In this document: in pieces, positions 8,653-17,161 of the stretch | Layout: every line of letters begins with the position of its first letter | How positions within the stretch are numbered: the first letter of the stretch is position 1 | Source: Pararhizobium capsulatum DSM 1112 | GTDB lineage: Bacteria > Pseudomonadota > Alphaproteobacteria > Rhizobiales > Rhizobiaceae | NCBI RefSeq assembly: GCF_030814475.1 | Contig: NZ_JAUSVF010000001.1 | Span: 2,439,001 to 2,503,000, forward strand | Length of the DNA stretch: 64,000 nucleotides | Direction: 5' to 3' | Made by a program: the position numbers and the translations under genes | The notes under the pieces: model-generated | What the model saw: only the letters and a program-made list of their open reading frames with translations | What the model was told of the DNA's origin: nothing | Databases searched by the model: none

Positions 8653-9480
8653 TCAGCGGTCAAACGGCCTAGCTGGAACAAATTCATGCGGGTTTCCCTT
8701 TGTCCGCGAGGTGATGAAACGGTCGATCCAGAGCGCCAATATTGTTGTGCCCAAGTTGGCAAGCACAGCGAGAACAAGTGCGACGGTAAGTCCGTATGGA
8801 ATGAGCGTTAGTCCGATGACAAGGAAGGCACTTACAAAGCCGATCCACGAGAGAACGGTGCCACGCAACATGGCGATGGCAACCTCGCGCCCAGATTGGT
8901 GATGTGTGAATGTCATGATCACAGTAGTGACCACCGGATATGTTCCGACGATGCCGCTGAACGTCGGGCCAAGTCTCTCTGCGGCCGTTGTAATTGCCAA
9001 CGTTAGACCGGCGGCGGTGATCATGCGAAACCATATATCCCACCACCGCGACACCGGTTTGGTCGCTCCTGGCTGAGGTCTCTTGATCAACCATGCGACC
9101 AACAAAAGCGCTGCGTAGGCAGCAAGGGCGGCCCCAATCATTCTGTTTAGCGCTAAGCTGTTGACCGCTCCGGAAACCACGAAGTAGGCGGCGGCAGAAG
9201 CCATGAGGGAAACGACCCCTCCTGCGCGTCGAGACACGGCCGCGTACACCAGCGCGAAGCCCGCAAGCCCAACCAGACCGAATAGGATGCCGACGCACGC
9301 TCTTGCGCCAAAGTCCAAACCCTGATCGAGAGCAAGGAAGAGAAAAATCGGGCCGGTAGTTAAGGGTAAGCCGACAACAATTCCGCCAATCTTGGGACCC
9401 CAACGCCGAGCCACGAGCGTAGCAAGGGCGACGAGCAACGGGGCCAGGATCAGCTTGAGCAACAGGAGCATTCCGACCAC
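8653..9480 (-). CDS. Polytopic inner-membrane protein of unknown function
   Basis: I do not recognize a named family. The 275-aa protein has about eight to nine hydrophobic segments. Two related motifs, IGGIVVGLPLTTGPIFLFLA near residue 31 and FSGIVGTYPVVTTVIMTF in the second half, suggest an internal duplication, as seen in many small transporters. The start is taken at 9480; the ATG at 9471 is an alternative. It is isolated between the IS element and a decayed region, transcribed on the minus strand. Confidence 0.7.
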   Translation of the reverse strand: MVGMLLLLKLILAPLLVALATLVARRWGPKIGGIVVGLPLTTGPIFLFLALDQGLDFGARACVGILFGLVGLAGFALVYAAVSRRAGGVVSLMASAAAYFVVSGAVNSLALNRMIGAALAAYAALLLVAWLIKRPQPGATKPVSRWWDIWFRMITAAGLTLAITTAAERLGPTFSGIVGTYPVVTTVIMTFTHHQSGREVAIAMLRGTVLSWIGFVSAFLVIGLTLIPYGLTVALVLAVLANLGTTILALWIDRFITSRTKGNPHEFVPARPFDR

Positions 9481-9539
9481 TTCTCGTTGGCTTTCACGGG
9501 CAGAAATGAACTAATTCGTCCAGAGTGGATCAGTCCCGA

Positions 9540-9668
9540 TTTTCGCTGGCCGGCCCTGAATATTCGTGATGGGTCGATAGGCCGTGGCCCACGATGTCGG
9601 TGGCCATGATTGCAGCCAACCGCCGCTCCACCCCAACAATTGGCAGAAGATACGTTCCTGCTATGTCC
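9540..9668 (-). pseudogene. N-terminal fragment of a class III adenylate cyclase
   Basis: On the minus strand, the segment reading VERRLAAIMATDIVGHGLS matches the typical opening of rhizobial class III adenylate/guanylate cyclases (VERRLAAILAADVVGYS). After about 40 codons the frame stops, and nothing of the catalytic domain follows. It is a gene remnant rather than a functional gene. The identification rests on this short motif. Confidence 0.5.
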
Positions 9669-9699
9669 GACACGTGAGTGCTGAATATTCGCAGCTTCC

Positions 9700-9885
9700 A
9701 TGGCGACAAGCAACTTGAGCACATCGTCGCCGCTGCGCGGCATGACTGGCGACATGGAGGCCTTGGCACTCTACGCTGGCCAGGTTTGCGGCCAGGTGAA
9801 GCGTGTTCGGCCGGCTGGCGATGTCGTGCGAGAGATGATGGACGAAGCCAGATCAGTACTCGTCCGGCTGAAGCTGCTGAAATAG
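9700..9885 (+). pseudogene. Possible C-terminal fragment of a nitronate monooxygenase-like protein
   Basis: The 61 codons contain GDMEALALYAGQVCGQVKRV followed by RPAGDVVREMMDEA. This resembles the extreme C-terminus of 2-nitropropane dioxygenase/nitronate monooxygenase family proteins (LYAGQSVGL...PAAEIVREL). No upstream coding region for the rest of the protein is present. It looks like a scar left by deletion. Confidence 0.4.
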
Positions 9886-10077
9886 ATGTGCCGAAGCACT
9901 GACTGTTGATGTCAGGTGTCCACGAATGTAGTGCACGCCGTCTGACTCACGCGGCCCAACGCCGCCATTCATAGTTAGGACTTTGTTGAGCCCATCTTCC
10001 GACATTCGTTGAACTAAGTCTTGATCAGATCGCGGCGCGACGATTATCGCTTGACGACCGGGTTTGCCGTTCTTCAT
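9853..10077 (-). CDS. Hypothetical small protein
   Basis: This is a 74-codon open frame starting at ATG 10077, with only a weak ribosome-binding site. I recognize no family. It contains GRQAIIVAPRSDQDLVQRM and is soluble in character. It overlaps the fragment at 9700-9885 on the other strand and lies in a decayed region, so it may not be a real gene. Confidence 0.25.
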   Translation of the reverse strand: MKNGKPGRQAIIVAPRSDQDLVQRMSEDGLNKVLTMNGGVGPRESDGVHYIRGHLTSTVSASAHLFQQLQPDEY

Positions 10078-10266
10078 TGTTCACTCGGTGTAAGAAGGGC
10101 GAGCCGTAAGGCTGCGAGGCCTCGCGGCTCCGCTCGGTTGGTCTTCAATTCTTGTGGAGATGTCAGCATTTTTTCGTGCTGACCCTATGCTGACCCTAGA
10201 CGCATCCGACCCTCGGAGGGTCAGGTATTCTCATAATGCTAACTTATTGAAAAATATGAAGGTATA
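10078..10266. other. Hairpin-rich stretch at the tRNA 3' side
   Basis: No gene is visible. The 12-base palindrome GCGAGGCCTCGC lies inside a larger GAGCC/GGCTC inverted repeat at about 10103-10132. TGCTGACCCTA occurs twice near 10178-10199, and GACCCT-CGG-AGGGTC forms a small hairpin at 10208-10222. Structure of this kind beside a tRNA 3' end is compatible with an old integration site, which is inference. Confidence 0.4.
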
Positions 10267-10342
10267 TGGTGAGCGCGCAGGGGTTCGAACCCTGGACCTA
10301 CTGATTAAAAGTCAGTTGCTCTACCGGCTGAGCTACGCGCTC
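10267..10342 (-). tRNA. tRNA-Lys (anticodon UUU)
   Basis: The minus strand folds as a standard tRNA. Acceptor stem GAGCGCG (10342-10336) pairs with CGCGCTC (10277-10271). The D arm starts with TAGCTCAGCCGG, the anticodon stem-loop is TGACTTTTAATCA with anticodon TTT, and the T arm is CCAGGGTTCGAACCCTG. Discriminator A is followed by an encoded CCA at 10269-10267. Length with CCA is 76 nt. The 3' end points at the accessory DNA to the left. Confidence 0.96.
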
Positions 10343-10616
10343 CCGTGCCCGGCCTATACTGCCCGGCGGAAGTGGGCGGACATATGCACAGTGGGCTCGT
10401 TTTGGTCAACCCAAAAAACGGGCTGGGACGGGAAATTCCGGTAATCCGCAACGGATCGCCAAAAGGTGATTGGTTTTGCCGGGCTCATGCGGATAAGTGA
10501 GCGGCAACAATGCGTGGTCGCGCGGAACGAACCGCCGTCGGCGCATTCATTGTGTCGTGGGAGTGCAGGGGCGATGATGTCCTTCGCGACGACCAAAGCC
10601 TGCCGGAGTTTGATTG

Positions 10617-11366
10617 GTGTCGATTGCCGATATTTCCCTATGGACCGCAGTGCTGGCCGGTGCCCTGTCGTTTCTGTCTCCATGCGTCCTGCCATTGGTT
10701 CCGCCCTACCTCTGCTATATGGCAGGTGTCTCCGTTGATCAGTTCCGCGGCGGGGAAAGCGGCGTTGCGGTCGCTTCCACGCGGCGTGCGGTGTTCGGCG
10801 CGGCGTTTCTGTTCACGCTCGGCTTTGCCACCGTGTTTGTTGCCCTTGGAGCCGGTGCCTCAACGATCGGCCTTTTGCTGCGCCAGCACATGGATCTGCT
10901 CTCCAAGGTCGGCGGCGTCATCATTATCATCATGGGGCTTCATTTCCTGGGGGCGTTCCGCATCGGTCTTCTTGCCCGCGAGGCTCGTTTCCAGGGCGGT
11001 GGCAAGCCGGCGACGCTTTCCGGCGCCTATATCATGGGGCTTGCCTTCGCTTTCGGCTGGACGCCCTGCATCGGTCCGGTGCTCGGTGCTATTCTCGGTG
11101 TTGCTGCGGCCCGTGAGACCGTCGGCGACGGTGCTATGCTGCTTGCGGTCTACTCCCTGGGATTGGCGATACCGTTCTGGATTGCGGCGGCATTTTCCGG
11201 CGCCTTCATGGGCTTTCTGTCGCGCTTTCGCCGGCATCTCGGCCTTGTCGAGAAGATTATGGGCATTCTCCTCGTGTTGACCGGTCTTGCCTTCCTCTTC
11301 GGCCTTGTCAGCTCGGTCGCGATCTGGTTTCAGGAAACCTTCCCCATTCTGATGCAGATCGGCTGA
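10617..11366 (+). CDS. ccdA: Cytochrome c biogenesis protein CcdA
   Basis: CcdA is an inner-membrane thiol-disulfide carrier that passes reducing power to periplasmic partners for cytochrome c maturation. The protein of about 249 aa has six hydrophobic segments and the two conserved cysteine motifs, LSPCVLPLVPPYL near residue 23 and GWTPCIGPVLG near residue 150, which form the redox pair. The start is GTG at 10617 or TTG at 10614, behind CCGGAG; no ATG is available in frame nearby. The gene precedes an AEC transporter gene on the same strand. Confidence 0.9.
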   Translation: MSIADISLWTAVLAGALSFLSPCVLPLVPPYLCYMAGVSVDQFRGGESGVAVASTRRAVFGAAFLFTLGFATVFVALGAGASTIGLLLRQHMDLLSKVGGVIIIIMGLHFLGAFRIGLLAREARFQGGGKPATLSGAYIMGLAFAFGWTPCIGPVLGAILGVAAARETVGDGAMLLAVYSLGLAIPFWIAAAFSGAFMGFLSRFRRHLGLVEKIMGILLVLTGLAFLFGLVSSVAIWFQETFPILMQIG

Positions 11367-11394
11367 CCGCCGTTCTGGCGGAGCAGCTTTTGCC

Positions 11395-12381
11395 ATGGCC
11401 GAAATTTCCGGACTCGTTCTGCCCTTTTTCGGCCTGATCTTCCTTGGCTACCTGACTGCGAAACTGGCAAGGAGGCATGCCGCAAACAGCCAGTCTGCCG
11501 GTGGCGACGGCATGGCATGGCTGAATATCTTCATCATTTACCTCGCCTTGCCGGCCTTGTTCTTCAAGCTTCTTTCAAGAACGCCGATCCAGGAACTGGC
11601 CCGTTTCGATTTCGCCATCACCTCGATGGCGACCACCTACACGATCTTCGCCCTGATTTTTGCCGCCGGGCTTTGGCTGCGTAAAAACGGGATCGCCGAA
11701 TCAACGATCCAGGCGCTTGCCGCCGCCTATGGCAATATCGGCTATATGGGGCCGGGCCTTGCGCTCATCGCCTTCGGGGAGAAGGCGGCAGTGCCGGTGG
11801 CATTGATCTTCTGTTTCGAAAATGCGCTGCACTTCATGATGGCGCCGGCGCTGATGGCGATTGCGGGTGACGAACGCGGAAGCCCGGGGAAGCTGGCTCT
11901 GGCGGTCGCCCGCAAGATCCTCCTGCATCCCTTCATCCTTTCGACACTGGTGGGCGTGCTCGCGGCCGCCGTTTCTTTTCAGCCGCCGGTCCCGGTCCAG
12001 CGGCTGATCGATTATCTCGCCCAGGCGGCGGCACCGTGCGCGCTGTTTGCCATGGGGGTGACGCTCGCCTTGCGGCCGCTGAAGCGCATTCCCGTGGAGA
12101 TCGGTTATATCGTTCCGGCAAAGCTGCTGCTTCACCCGGCACTGATGTACCTCACGCTTGGCCTTGTCGGCAATTTCGACCCGGTCTGGGTGCAGACCGC
12201 CGTGCTTCTGGCATCCCTGCCGACGGCAACAAATGTCTTTGTCATCGCCCAGCAATACGGCGTCTGGCAGGAGAGGGCATCGGCCACGATCCTGATCACG
12301 ACCGTGCTTTCGGTCGCAACCGTGACGCTTCTGCTCTATCTCATTGCCTCAGGCACGCTGCCGGCTGATCCATTCCCGTAA
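11395..12381 (+). CDS. AEC family transporter (auxin efflux carrier/malonate type)
   Basis: The 328-aa membrane protein has the two five-helix halves of the AEC/BASS fold. It begins LVLPFFGLIFLGYLTAKLA, has a polar FIIYLALPALFFKLL segment, and ends with a second half ASLPTATNVFVIAQQYG, typical of AEC carriers. Such proteins move organic anions or amphipathic molecules; the substrate is unknown. Its 3' end overlaps the convergent UbiH-type gene by 33 bases. A second AEC gene lies at 57282-58217. Confidence 0.85.
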   Translation: MAEISGLVLPFFGLIFLGYLTAKLARRHAANSQSAGGDGMAWLNIFIIYLALPALFFKLLSRTPIQELARFDFAITSMATTYTIFALIFAAGLWLRKNGIAESTIQALAAAYGNIGYMGPGLALIAFGEKAAVPVALIFCFENALHFMMAPALMAIAGDERGSPGKLALAVARKILLHPFILSTLVGVLAAAVSFQPPVPVQRLIDYLAQAAAPCALFAMGVTLALRPLKRIPVEIGYIVPAKLLLHPALMYLTLGLVGNFDPVWVQTAVLLASLPTATNVFVIAQQYGVWQERASATILITTVLSVATVTLLLYLIASGTLPADPFP

Positions 12382-13560
12382 GCTTTGGCCAAAGGCGCGG
12401 AGAGCCGATCCCGGATGCAGGCCTTCGCGCATCACCAGATTGCGCAGCGGTCCCGCACTCGCCAGGACTTGCAACCCCGCAGCGCGCAGGAGCTGCGTCG
12501 GCAGGAAATCGGAGAGCAGTGAACGATTGAGGAGATCGACGCTTGCTGTGCGGGTCAGGATATCGGCGCGACGCTTGCGATTATAGCGGTTGCCAAAATC
12601 GGCTGGGATTGATTTTCCGCTATTCTCTCCAAGAAGCGATACCAGCGTCATGGCGTCGCGCAGGCTCAGATTGAGGCCTTGCGCGCCGATTGGCGGAAAA
12701 GCATGGGCTGCTTCACCGAGCAGCACGACGCGGTTCTTCCCGAACGCATGGGCGGTCATGCCCGATAGCGGAAAGGATTGCACGCCGGGTTCGACGGAAA
12801 CCTTGCCCAGCATGGACTGCATCTGGTCTTCCACTGTACGCGACAGGGCGTCGGAAGCCAGTGCGAGTGTCGCTTCGGCATCGGCCGGTTTGCGCACCCA
12901 GACAAGACTTGAGCGCTGGCCGGGCAGGGGAACCTGCGTGAACGGCCCGTCGGGTGTGTGAAACTCCGTCGAGATATTCTGGTGCGGCAAGCTGTGGGAG
13001 AAATTCAGCACGATGGCAGTCTGCGGGTAGGACCATGTACGAACGTCCACCCCCGCCGCCTCCCGCACTTTCGACCGGCGACCATCGGCGCCGACGACGA
13101 GATCGGCTGATATCACAGTGCCGTCACCGAGTGTGAGAATAGCCTTTTCGTTATCGAGCATCAGTGCATCGAGCGTCGTTTCCAATCTGCGCAAACCTGA
13201 TTGCTGGCGTATCTGTCGGTCCAGCAAATCCAGGAAGGCCGTGTTCGGAATATTATAGCCAAAGGCGGTCAGCCCGATTTCGCTCGCGTGAAAGGTAACG
13301 ACCGGCGCGCGCAACAATCTTTCCGTTCCATCGACGATTCGCATCGTCGCAAGGGAAGCCGTCTGCGACACAAGCTCATCCCAAAGTCCGAGATCGCGGA
13401 TGAAGCGGATGGAGTGCTCCATCAACGCCGTTGTGCGGCCATCGGCATGCGTTGCCTTCGGGGCGATGAGGGCGACGCGACGGCCGGAATCGGCGAGTGC
13501 AAGCGCCGCCAGCGAACCAGCCAGGCCTGCACCCACCACTGCGATGTCGACATGCTCCAT
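12349..13560 (-). CDS. UbiH/UbiF/COQ6-type FAD-dependent monooxygenase
   Basis: This 403-aa flavoprotein hydroxylase has GAGLAGSLAALALADSG at the N-terminus (FAD Rossmann motif), ADLVVGADGRRSKVRE in the middle and GEAAHAFPPIGAQGLNLSLRDA, the second FAD motif of aromatic-ring hydroxylases. The length and motifs fit ubiquinone ring hydroxylases, acting on the membrane-bound precursor. Which ring carbon it modifies cannot be told. The gene starts divergently from pcs and its end overlaps the AEC gene. Confidence 0.85.
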   Translation of the reverse strand: MEHVDIAVVGAGLAGSLAALALADSGRRVALIAPKATHADGRTTALMEHSIRFIRDLGLWDELVSQTASLATMRIVDGTERLLRAPVVTFHASEIGLTAFGYNIPNTAFLDLLDRQIRQQSGLRRLETTLDALMLDNEKAILTLGDGTVISADLVVGADGRRSKVREAAGVDVRTWSYPQTAIVLNFSHSLPHQNISTEFHTPDGPFTQVPLPGQRSSLVWVRKPADAEATLALASDALSRTVEDQMQSMLGKVSVEPGVQSFPLSGMTAHAFGKNRVVLLGEAAHAFPPIGAQGLNLSLRDAMTLVSLLGENSGKSIPADFGNRYNRKRRADILTRTASVDLLNRSLLSDFLPTQLLRAAGLQVLASAGPLRNLVMREGLHPGSALRAFGQSLREWISRQRA

Positions 13561-13824
13561 GGTCAGGTCTCCTTCAATGCTGTCGTTTCGAACTTTCTAG
13601 CGGGCGAATGAGACGAAATAAATGGGTGTGAGTGACGCAGTGCCGGTCTGCGCGTCCACAGCCGATTGCGTAGCTTTGGCAAATCCTTGTTGATTTTCGC
13701 TGGCAGCCCGTCTCAAAGGGTGCATATTACGCCCATACCGCCGATGAAGGCGGAGATGCAGGTCGCGTTCTGTCGTGTCTTGCACGTTTCGGGAGAAGCG
13801 CGGAAGGACAGGTAGCGGCCGGCT

Positions 13825-14550
13825 ATGAAGTTTTTTAATTACAAGCGCGTGCCTTATGCGGAAATCCGGGCATTCTCCGTTCATATTCTGACCGCATCCG
13901 GATCTTTTCTGGCGTTTCTCGGCGTCGTCGCTGCGGCAGAGCATCGGTTTGTGGACATGTTCTGGTGGCTCGGGCTGGCGCTCGCCGTCGATGGCATTGA
14001 TGGGCCGATCGCCCGCAAGGTGCGTGTGAAGGAAGTGCTGCCGAACTGGTCGGGCGACACGCTCGATAACGTCATCGACTACGTGACCTACGTCCTGTTG
14101 CCAGCTTTTGCGCTTTATCAGAGCGGCATGATCGGCGAGCCGTGGTCTTTTGTTGCGGCCGGCGCAATCGTTGTATCGAGCGCCATCTACTATGCCGACA
14201 TGGGCATGAAGACGGATGAATATTTCTTCTCCGGCTTCCCCGTTGTCTGGAATATGGTGGTCTTCACCCTGTTTGTCATAGAAGCCAGCGAAACGGCTGC
14301 ATCGGTCGTGGTTTTCGTCTCTGTGATCCTGACGTTCCTGCCCATCAATTTCTTGCATCCGGTGCGCGTCCAGCGTTTGCGACCGCTTAATCTTGCAGTC
14401 TTTGCCATATGGTCGGTGCTTGGCGGCTACGCCTTGCTTCTTCATTTCAACACCCCGAGCTGGGTGGTCGCCGGCGTCGTCGGTTCCGGCATCTATCTTT
14501 ACGTTATCGGATTTGTTCTGCAGCTTGTTCCAAGCATCGGACGGAAATGA
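13825..14550 (+). CDS. pcs: Phosphatidylcholine synthase
   Basis: Pcs condenses choline with CDP-diacylglycerol to give phosphatidylcholine in the inner membrane, a pathway typical of rhizobia and other host-associated alphaproteobacteria. The 241-aa protein has the CDP-alcohol phosphotransferase signature DGIDGPIARKVR...NWSGDTLDNVIDYVTY at about residues 52-86, and some eight membrane segments. The ending FVLQLVPSIGRK is family-like. The start at 13825 gives the normal length. The quinone oxidoreductase gene follows 11 bases downstream. Confidence 0.94.
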   Translation: MKFFNYKRVPYAEIRAFSVHILTASGSFLAFLGVVAAAEHRFVDMFWWLGLALAVDGIDGPIARKVRVKEVLPNWSGDTLDNVIDYVTYVLLPAFALYQSGMIGEPWSFVAAGAIVVSSAIYYADMGMKTDEYFFSGFPVVWNMVVFTLFVIEASETAASVVVFVSVILTFLPINFLHPVRVQRLRPLNLAVFAIWSVLGGYALLLHFNTPSWVVAGVVGSGIYLYVIGFVLQLVPSIGRK

Positions 14551-14561
14551 GGAGAAATAAC

Positions 14562-15539
14562 ATGGCCCAGGCCATCGTCGTTCGCGCCCTTGGAGGGCCT
14601 GAAGTCCTGAATCTGGAAGGCGTGACGTTGACCGAGCCAGGCCCGGGCGAAGTTCAAATCCGTCAGGTCGCAATCGGTGTTAACTTCATCGACGTCTATT
14701 TTCGCACCGGTCTGTACAAATCGGCCACCGGCCTGCCGTTCATTCCTGGCAAGGAAGGCGCCGGCATCATCACGGCCATAGGCGACGGCGTGAATGGTTT
14801 TGCTGTCGGTGATCGCGTTGCCTATGCGTCTTCGGATGGCGCCTATAGCAGCGAGCGCAACGTCGAAGCCTCGCAGATCGTCAAAGTGCCGGACGAAATC
14901 CCCTTGGAAACGGCGGCCGCGATGATGCTCAAGGGCATGACGGCGCAGTATTTGTTGAACCAGACTTTCAAGGTTGGGCCGGAAACGACATTGCTGTTTC
15001 ACGCCGCAGCCGGCGGCGTTGGTCTCATTGCCGGCCAGTGGGCCAAGGCGCTCGGCGCAACCGTCATCGGCACCGCCGGTTCGCAGGACAAGATCGATCT
15101 GGCGCTCGCCCATGGCTACGATCATGTCATCAACTACCGCACGGAAGATTTTGCCAGTCGCGTCAAACAGATCACCGGCGGCAAAGGTGTAGATGTGGTC
15201 TATGATTCTGTCGGCAAGGATACCTATCCGGCCTCGCTCGACTGCATCAAGCCGCGCGGCCTCTGGGTAAGCTTCGGCAATTCCTCCGGCCCGGTCGAAG
15301 GCGTCAATATCGGCATCCTTGCCCAGAAGGGGTCGCTGTTTGCCACGCGCCCGACGCTCTTCAGCTACGTCGCGACACGTCCGGCACTGGAGGCATGTGC
15401 AAATTCTCTCTTTGATATTGTGCGCAGCAACAAAGTGCGTATCAATATCAACCAGACCTATCCGCTGGCCGATGCAGGCCAGGCGCATACGGATCTGGAA
15501 GCAAGAAAAACGAGTGGAACGACTTTGCTGTTACCCTGA
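14562..15539 (+). CDS. NADPH:quinone oxidoreductase (zinc-free MDR family)
   Basis: The 325-aa protein matches quinone oxidoreductase/zeta-crystallin enzymes. It has an N-terminal GroES-like part (VRALGGPEVLNLEGVTLTEPGPGEV), GVNFIDVYFRTGLY, and the nucleotide-binding motif HAAAGGVGLIAGQWAK. The zinc ligands of alcohol dehydrogenases are absent, as expected. The ATG at 14562 follows GAGGAGAAATAAC; an upstream open frame overlaps pcs and is not used. It probably shares a transcript with pcs. Confidence 0.9.
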   Translation: MAQAIVVRALGGPEVLNLEGVTLTEPGPGEVQIRQVAIGVNFIDVYFRTGLYKSATGLPFIPGKEGAGIITAIGDGVNGFAVGDRVAYASSDGAYSSERNVEASQIVKVPDEIPLETAAAMMLKGMTAQYLLNQTFKVGPETTLLFHAAAGGVGLIAGQWAKALGATVIGTAGSQDKIDLALAHGYDHVINYRTEDFASRVKQITGGKGVDVVYDSVGKDTYPASLDCIKPRGLWVSFGNSSGPVEGVNIGILAQKGSLFATRPTLFSYVATRPALEACANSLFDIVRSNKVRININQTYPLADAGQAHTDLEARKTSGTTLLLP

Positions 15540-15586
15540 TAAGCCGGAGAGGCGCGGGGGCGGCAAAAAGCAGGAAAGAGGGGCGC

Positions 15587-17161
15587 GTGGCGGTCCAGGA
15601 AGAAACCGTCGACGGATCGTTGCTGGCCGTCGATAAGCTGACGAAGTTGTTTGGCAATTTTGCAGCCTGCGATCATATCGATCTCGCCATAAGGCCCGGC
15701 GAAATCCATGCTTTGCTCGGGGAAAACGGCGCCGGAAAATCGACGCTGGTGAAGATGCTGTTCGGCGTGCTTGCACCGACGAGCGGCCGCATCCTCTGGC
15801 AGGGTGAGCCTGTTCGCATCGCCAGCCCCAATGCCGCAAGAAAACTCGGCATCGGCATGGTTTTCCAGCATTTTTCACTGTTCGAAGCTTTGACGGTTGC
15901 GGAAAACATCGCACTGTCCATGGACCCTGGCATTTCGCTTGCAAAAATCTCCGAGGAAGCTGCTGCGCTCTCGCGCAGCTACGGTCTGCCGCTCGATCCC
16001 AAGGCGCATGTTGCCGATCTTTCTGTCGGCGAACGCCAGCGGATCGAGATCGTTCGCGCGCTGTTGCAAAATCCACAGCTGATCATCCTCGATGAACCGA
16101 CATCCGTCCTGACGCCGCAGGAAGCCGATCGCCTGTTTGAGACGCTTGCAAAGCTGAAATCGGAGGGGCGCTCGGTCCTGTACATCAGTCACCGTCTCGA
16201 GGAAGTGCAGCGCATCTGCGATCGAGCCACCGTGCTGCGTCACGGCAAGGTGACCGGCGCCTGCGATCCGCGCCAGGAGACGCCGGCATCGCTGGCACGC
16301 ATGATGGTTGGCAGCGACGTGGCGCATGTCTCGACCGAAGGAACCGGTTTGAAGGGCGAGGTGCTGCTGGAGGCCCGCAATCTCGCAGCTGCCGCGCGAA
16401 CCCCATTTGCTGTGTCGCTAAAGGACGTCTGTCTGAAGGTTCGCGGCGGTGAGGTTCTCGCTATCGCGGGTGTCGCCGGCAACGGCCAGAGCGAGCTTTT
16501 CGATGCGCTTTCCGGCGAATATCCGGTTGCAAATGGCGATGCCGTTCATATCCGCAGCAAACCGGCCGGCACGCTCGGTATCAACGCCCGGCGCCTGATG
16601 GGCGGCGGTTTCGTGCCCGAAGAGCGTCACGGTCATGCAGCAGTGTCGGCACTGCCCTTGTCGGACAATCTGGTGCTTGCCCGTAGCGCTTCAGACCGCA
16701 AGACCTTCATTGGCGGCGGTAAGCTCGGCATCATTCGGCAGGATGCCGTCAAACGTGCCACCAAGCGCATCTGCGAGGTCATGGATGTTCGCAAGAGCGG
16801 CGAGGATCCGGCCGCGGGCTCGCTTTCGGGTGGCAATCTCCAAAAATTCATCGTCGGTCGCGAGCTCGATCGCCAGCCGGCCGTTCTTGTCGTCAACCAG
16901 CCGACCTGGGGTGTGGATGCGGGTGCGGCAAGCCGCATTCGTCAGGCGCTCGTCGATCTCGCCAAATCGGGCTCCGCCGTGTTGGTGATCAGCCAGGATC
17001 TCGACGAGATCTTCGAGGTGGCGACGGAGATCGCCGTGATCAACGATGGCCGGTTGTCGGATGCCTATCCGGCCGGTGAGTTGTCACGTGAGAAAATCGG
17101 ATTGCTGATGGGTGGCATGCACGTCAACAAACAGACGGCGGAGAGCCTTGATGCGCATTGA
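15587..17161 (+). CDS. BMP-family ABC importer, double ATP-binding protein (YufO/NupO type)
   Basis: The 524-aa protein has two ABC domains. The first has Walker A GENGAGKST and signature LSVGERQRIEIVRALL. The second is degenerate at Walker A (GVAGNGQSEL) with signature LSGGNLQKFIVGREL, the usual pattern in this family. These importers take up nucleosides, purines or riboflavin. Translation starts at GTG 15587 behind GGAAAGAGGGGC. The gene end overlaps the first permease start by 11 bases, and the substrate-binding protein is the last gene of the operon. Confidence 0.9.
   Translation: MAVQEETVDGSLLAVDKLTKLFGNFAACDHIDLAIRPGEIHALLGENGAGKSTLVKMLFGVLAPTSGRILWQGEPVRIASPNAARKLGIGMVFQHFSLFEALTVAENIALSMDPGISLAKISEEAAALSRSYGLPLDPKAHVADLSVGERQRIEIVRALLQNPQLIILDEPTSVLTPQEADRLFETLAKLKSEGRSVLYISHRLEEVQRICDRATVLRHGKVTGACDPRQETPASLARMMVGSDVAHVSTEGTGLKGEVLLEARNLAAAARTPFAVSLKDVCLKVRGGEVLAIAGVAGNGQSELFDALSGEYPVANGDAVHIRSKPAGTLGINARRLMGGGFVPEERHGHAAVSALPLSDNLVLARSASDRKTFIGGGKLGIIRQDAVKRATKRICEVMDVRKSGEDPAAGSLSGGNLQKFIVGRELDRQPAVLVVNQPTWGVDAGAASRIRQALVDLAKSGSAVLVISQDLDEIFEVATEIAVINDGRLSDAYPAGELSREKIGLLMGGMHVNKQTAESLDAH

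Noticed and set aside
13597..14673. Long minus-strand open frame of 358 codons opposite pcs
   Set aside because: It lies antisense to pcs, which has clear motifs, and its translation is low-complexity and charged without any family pattern.
14499..15488. Long minus-strand open frame opposite the quinone oxidoreductase gene
   Set aside because: It is a shadow of the oxidoreductase frame, caused by high GC content, and has no motif or start signal.
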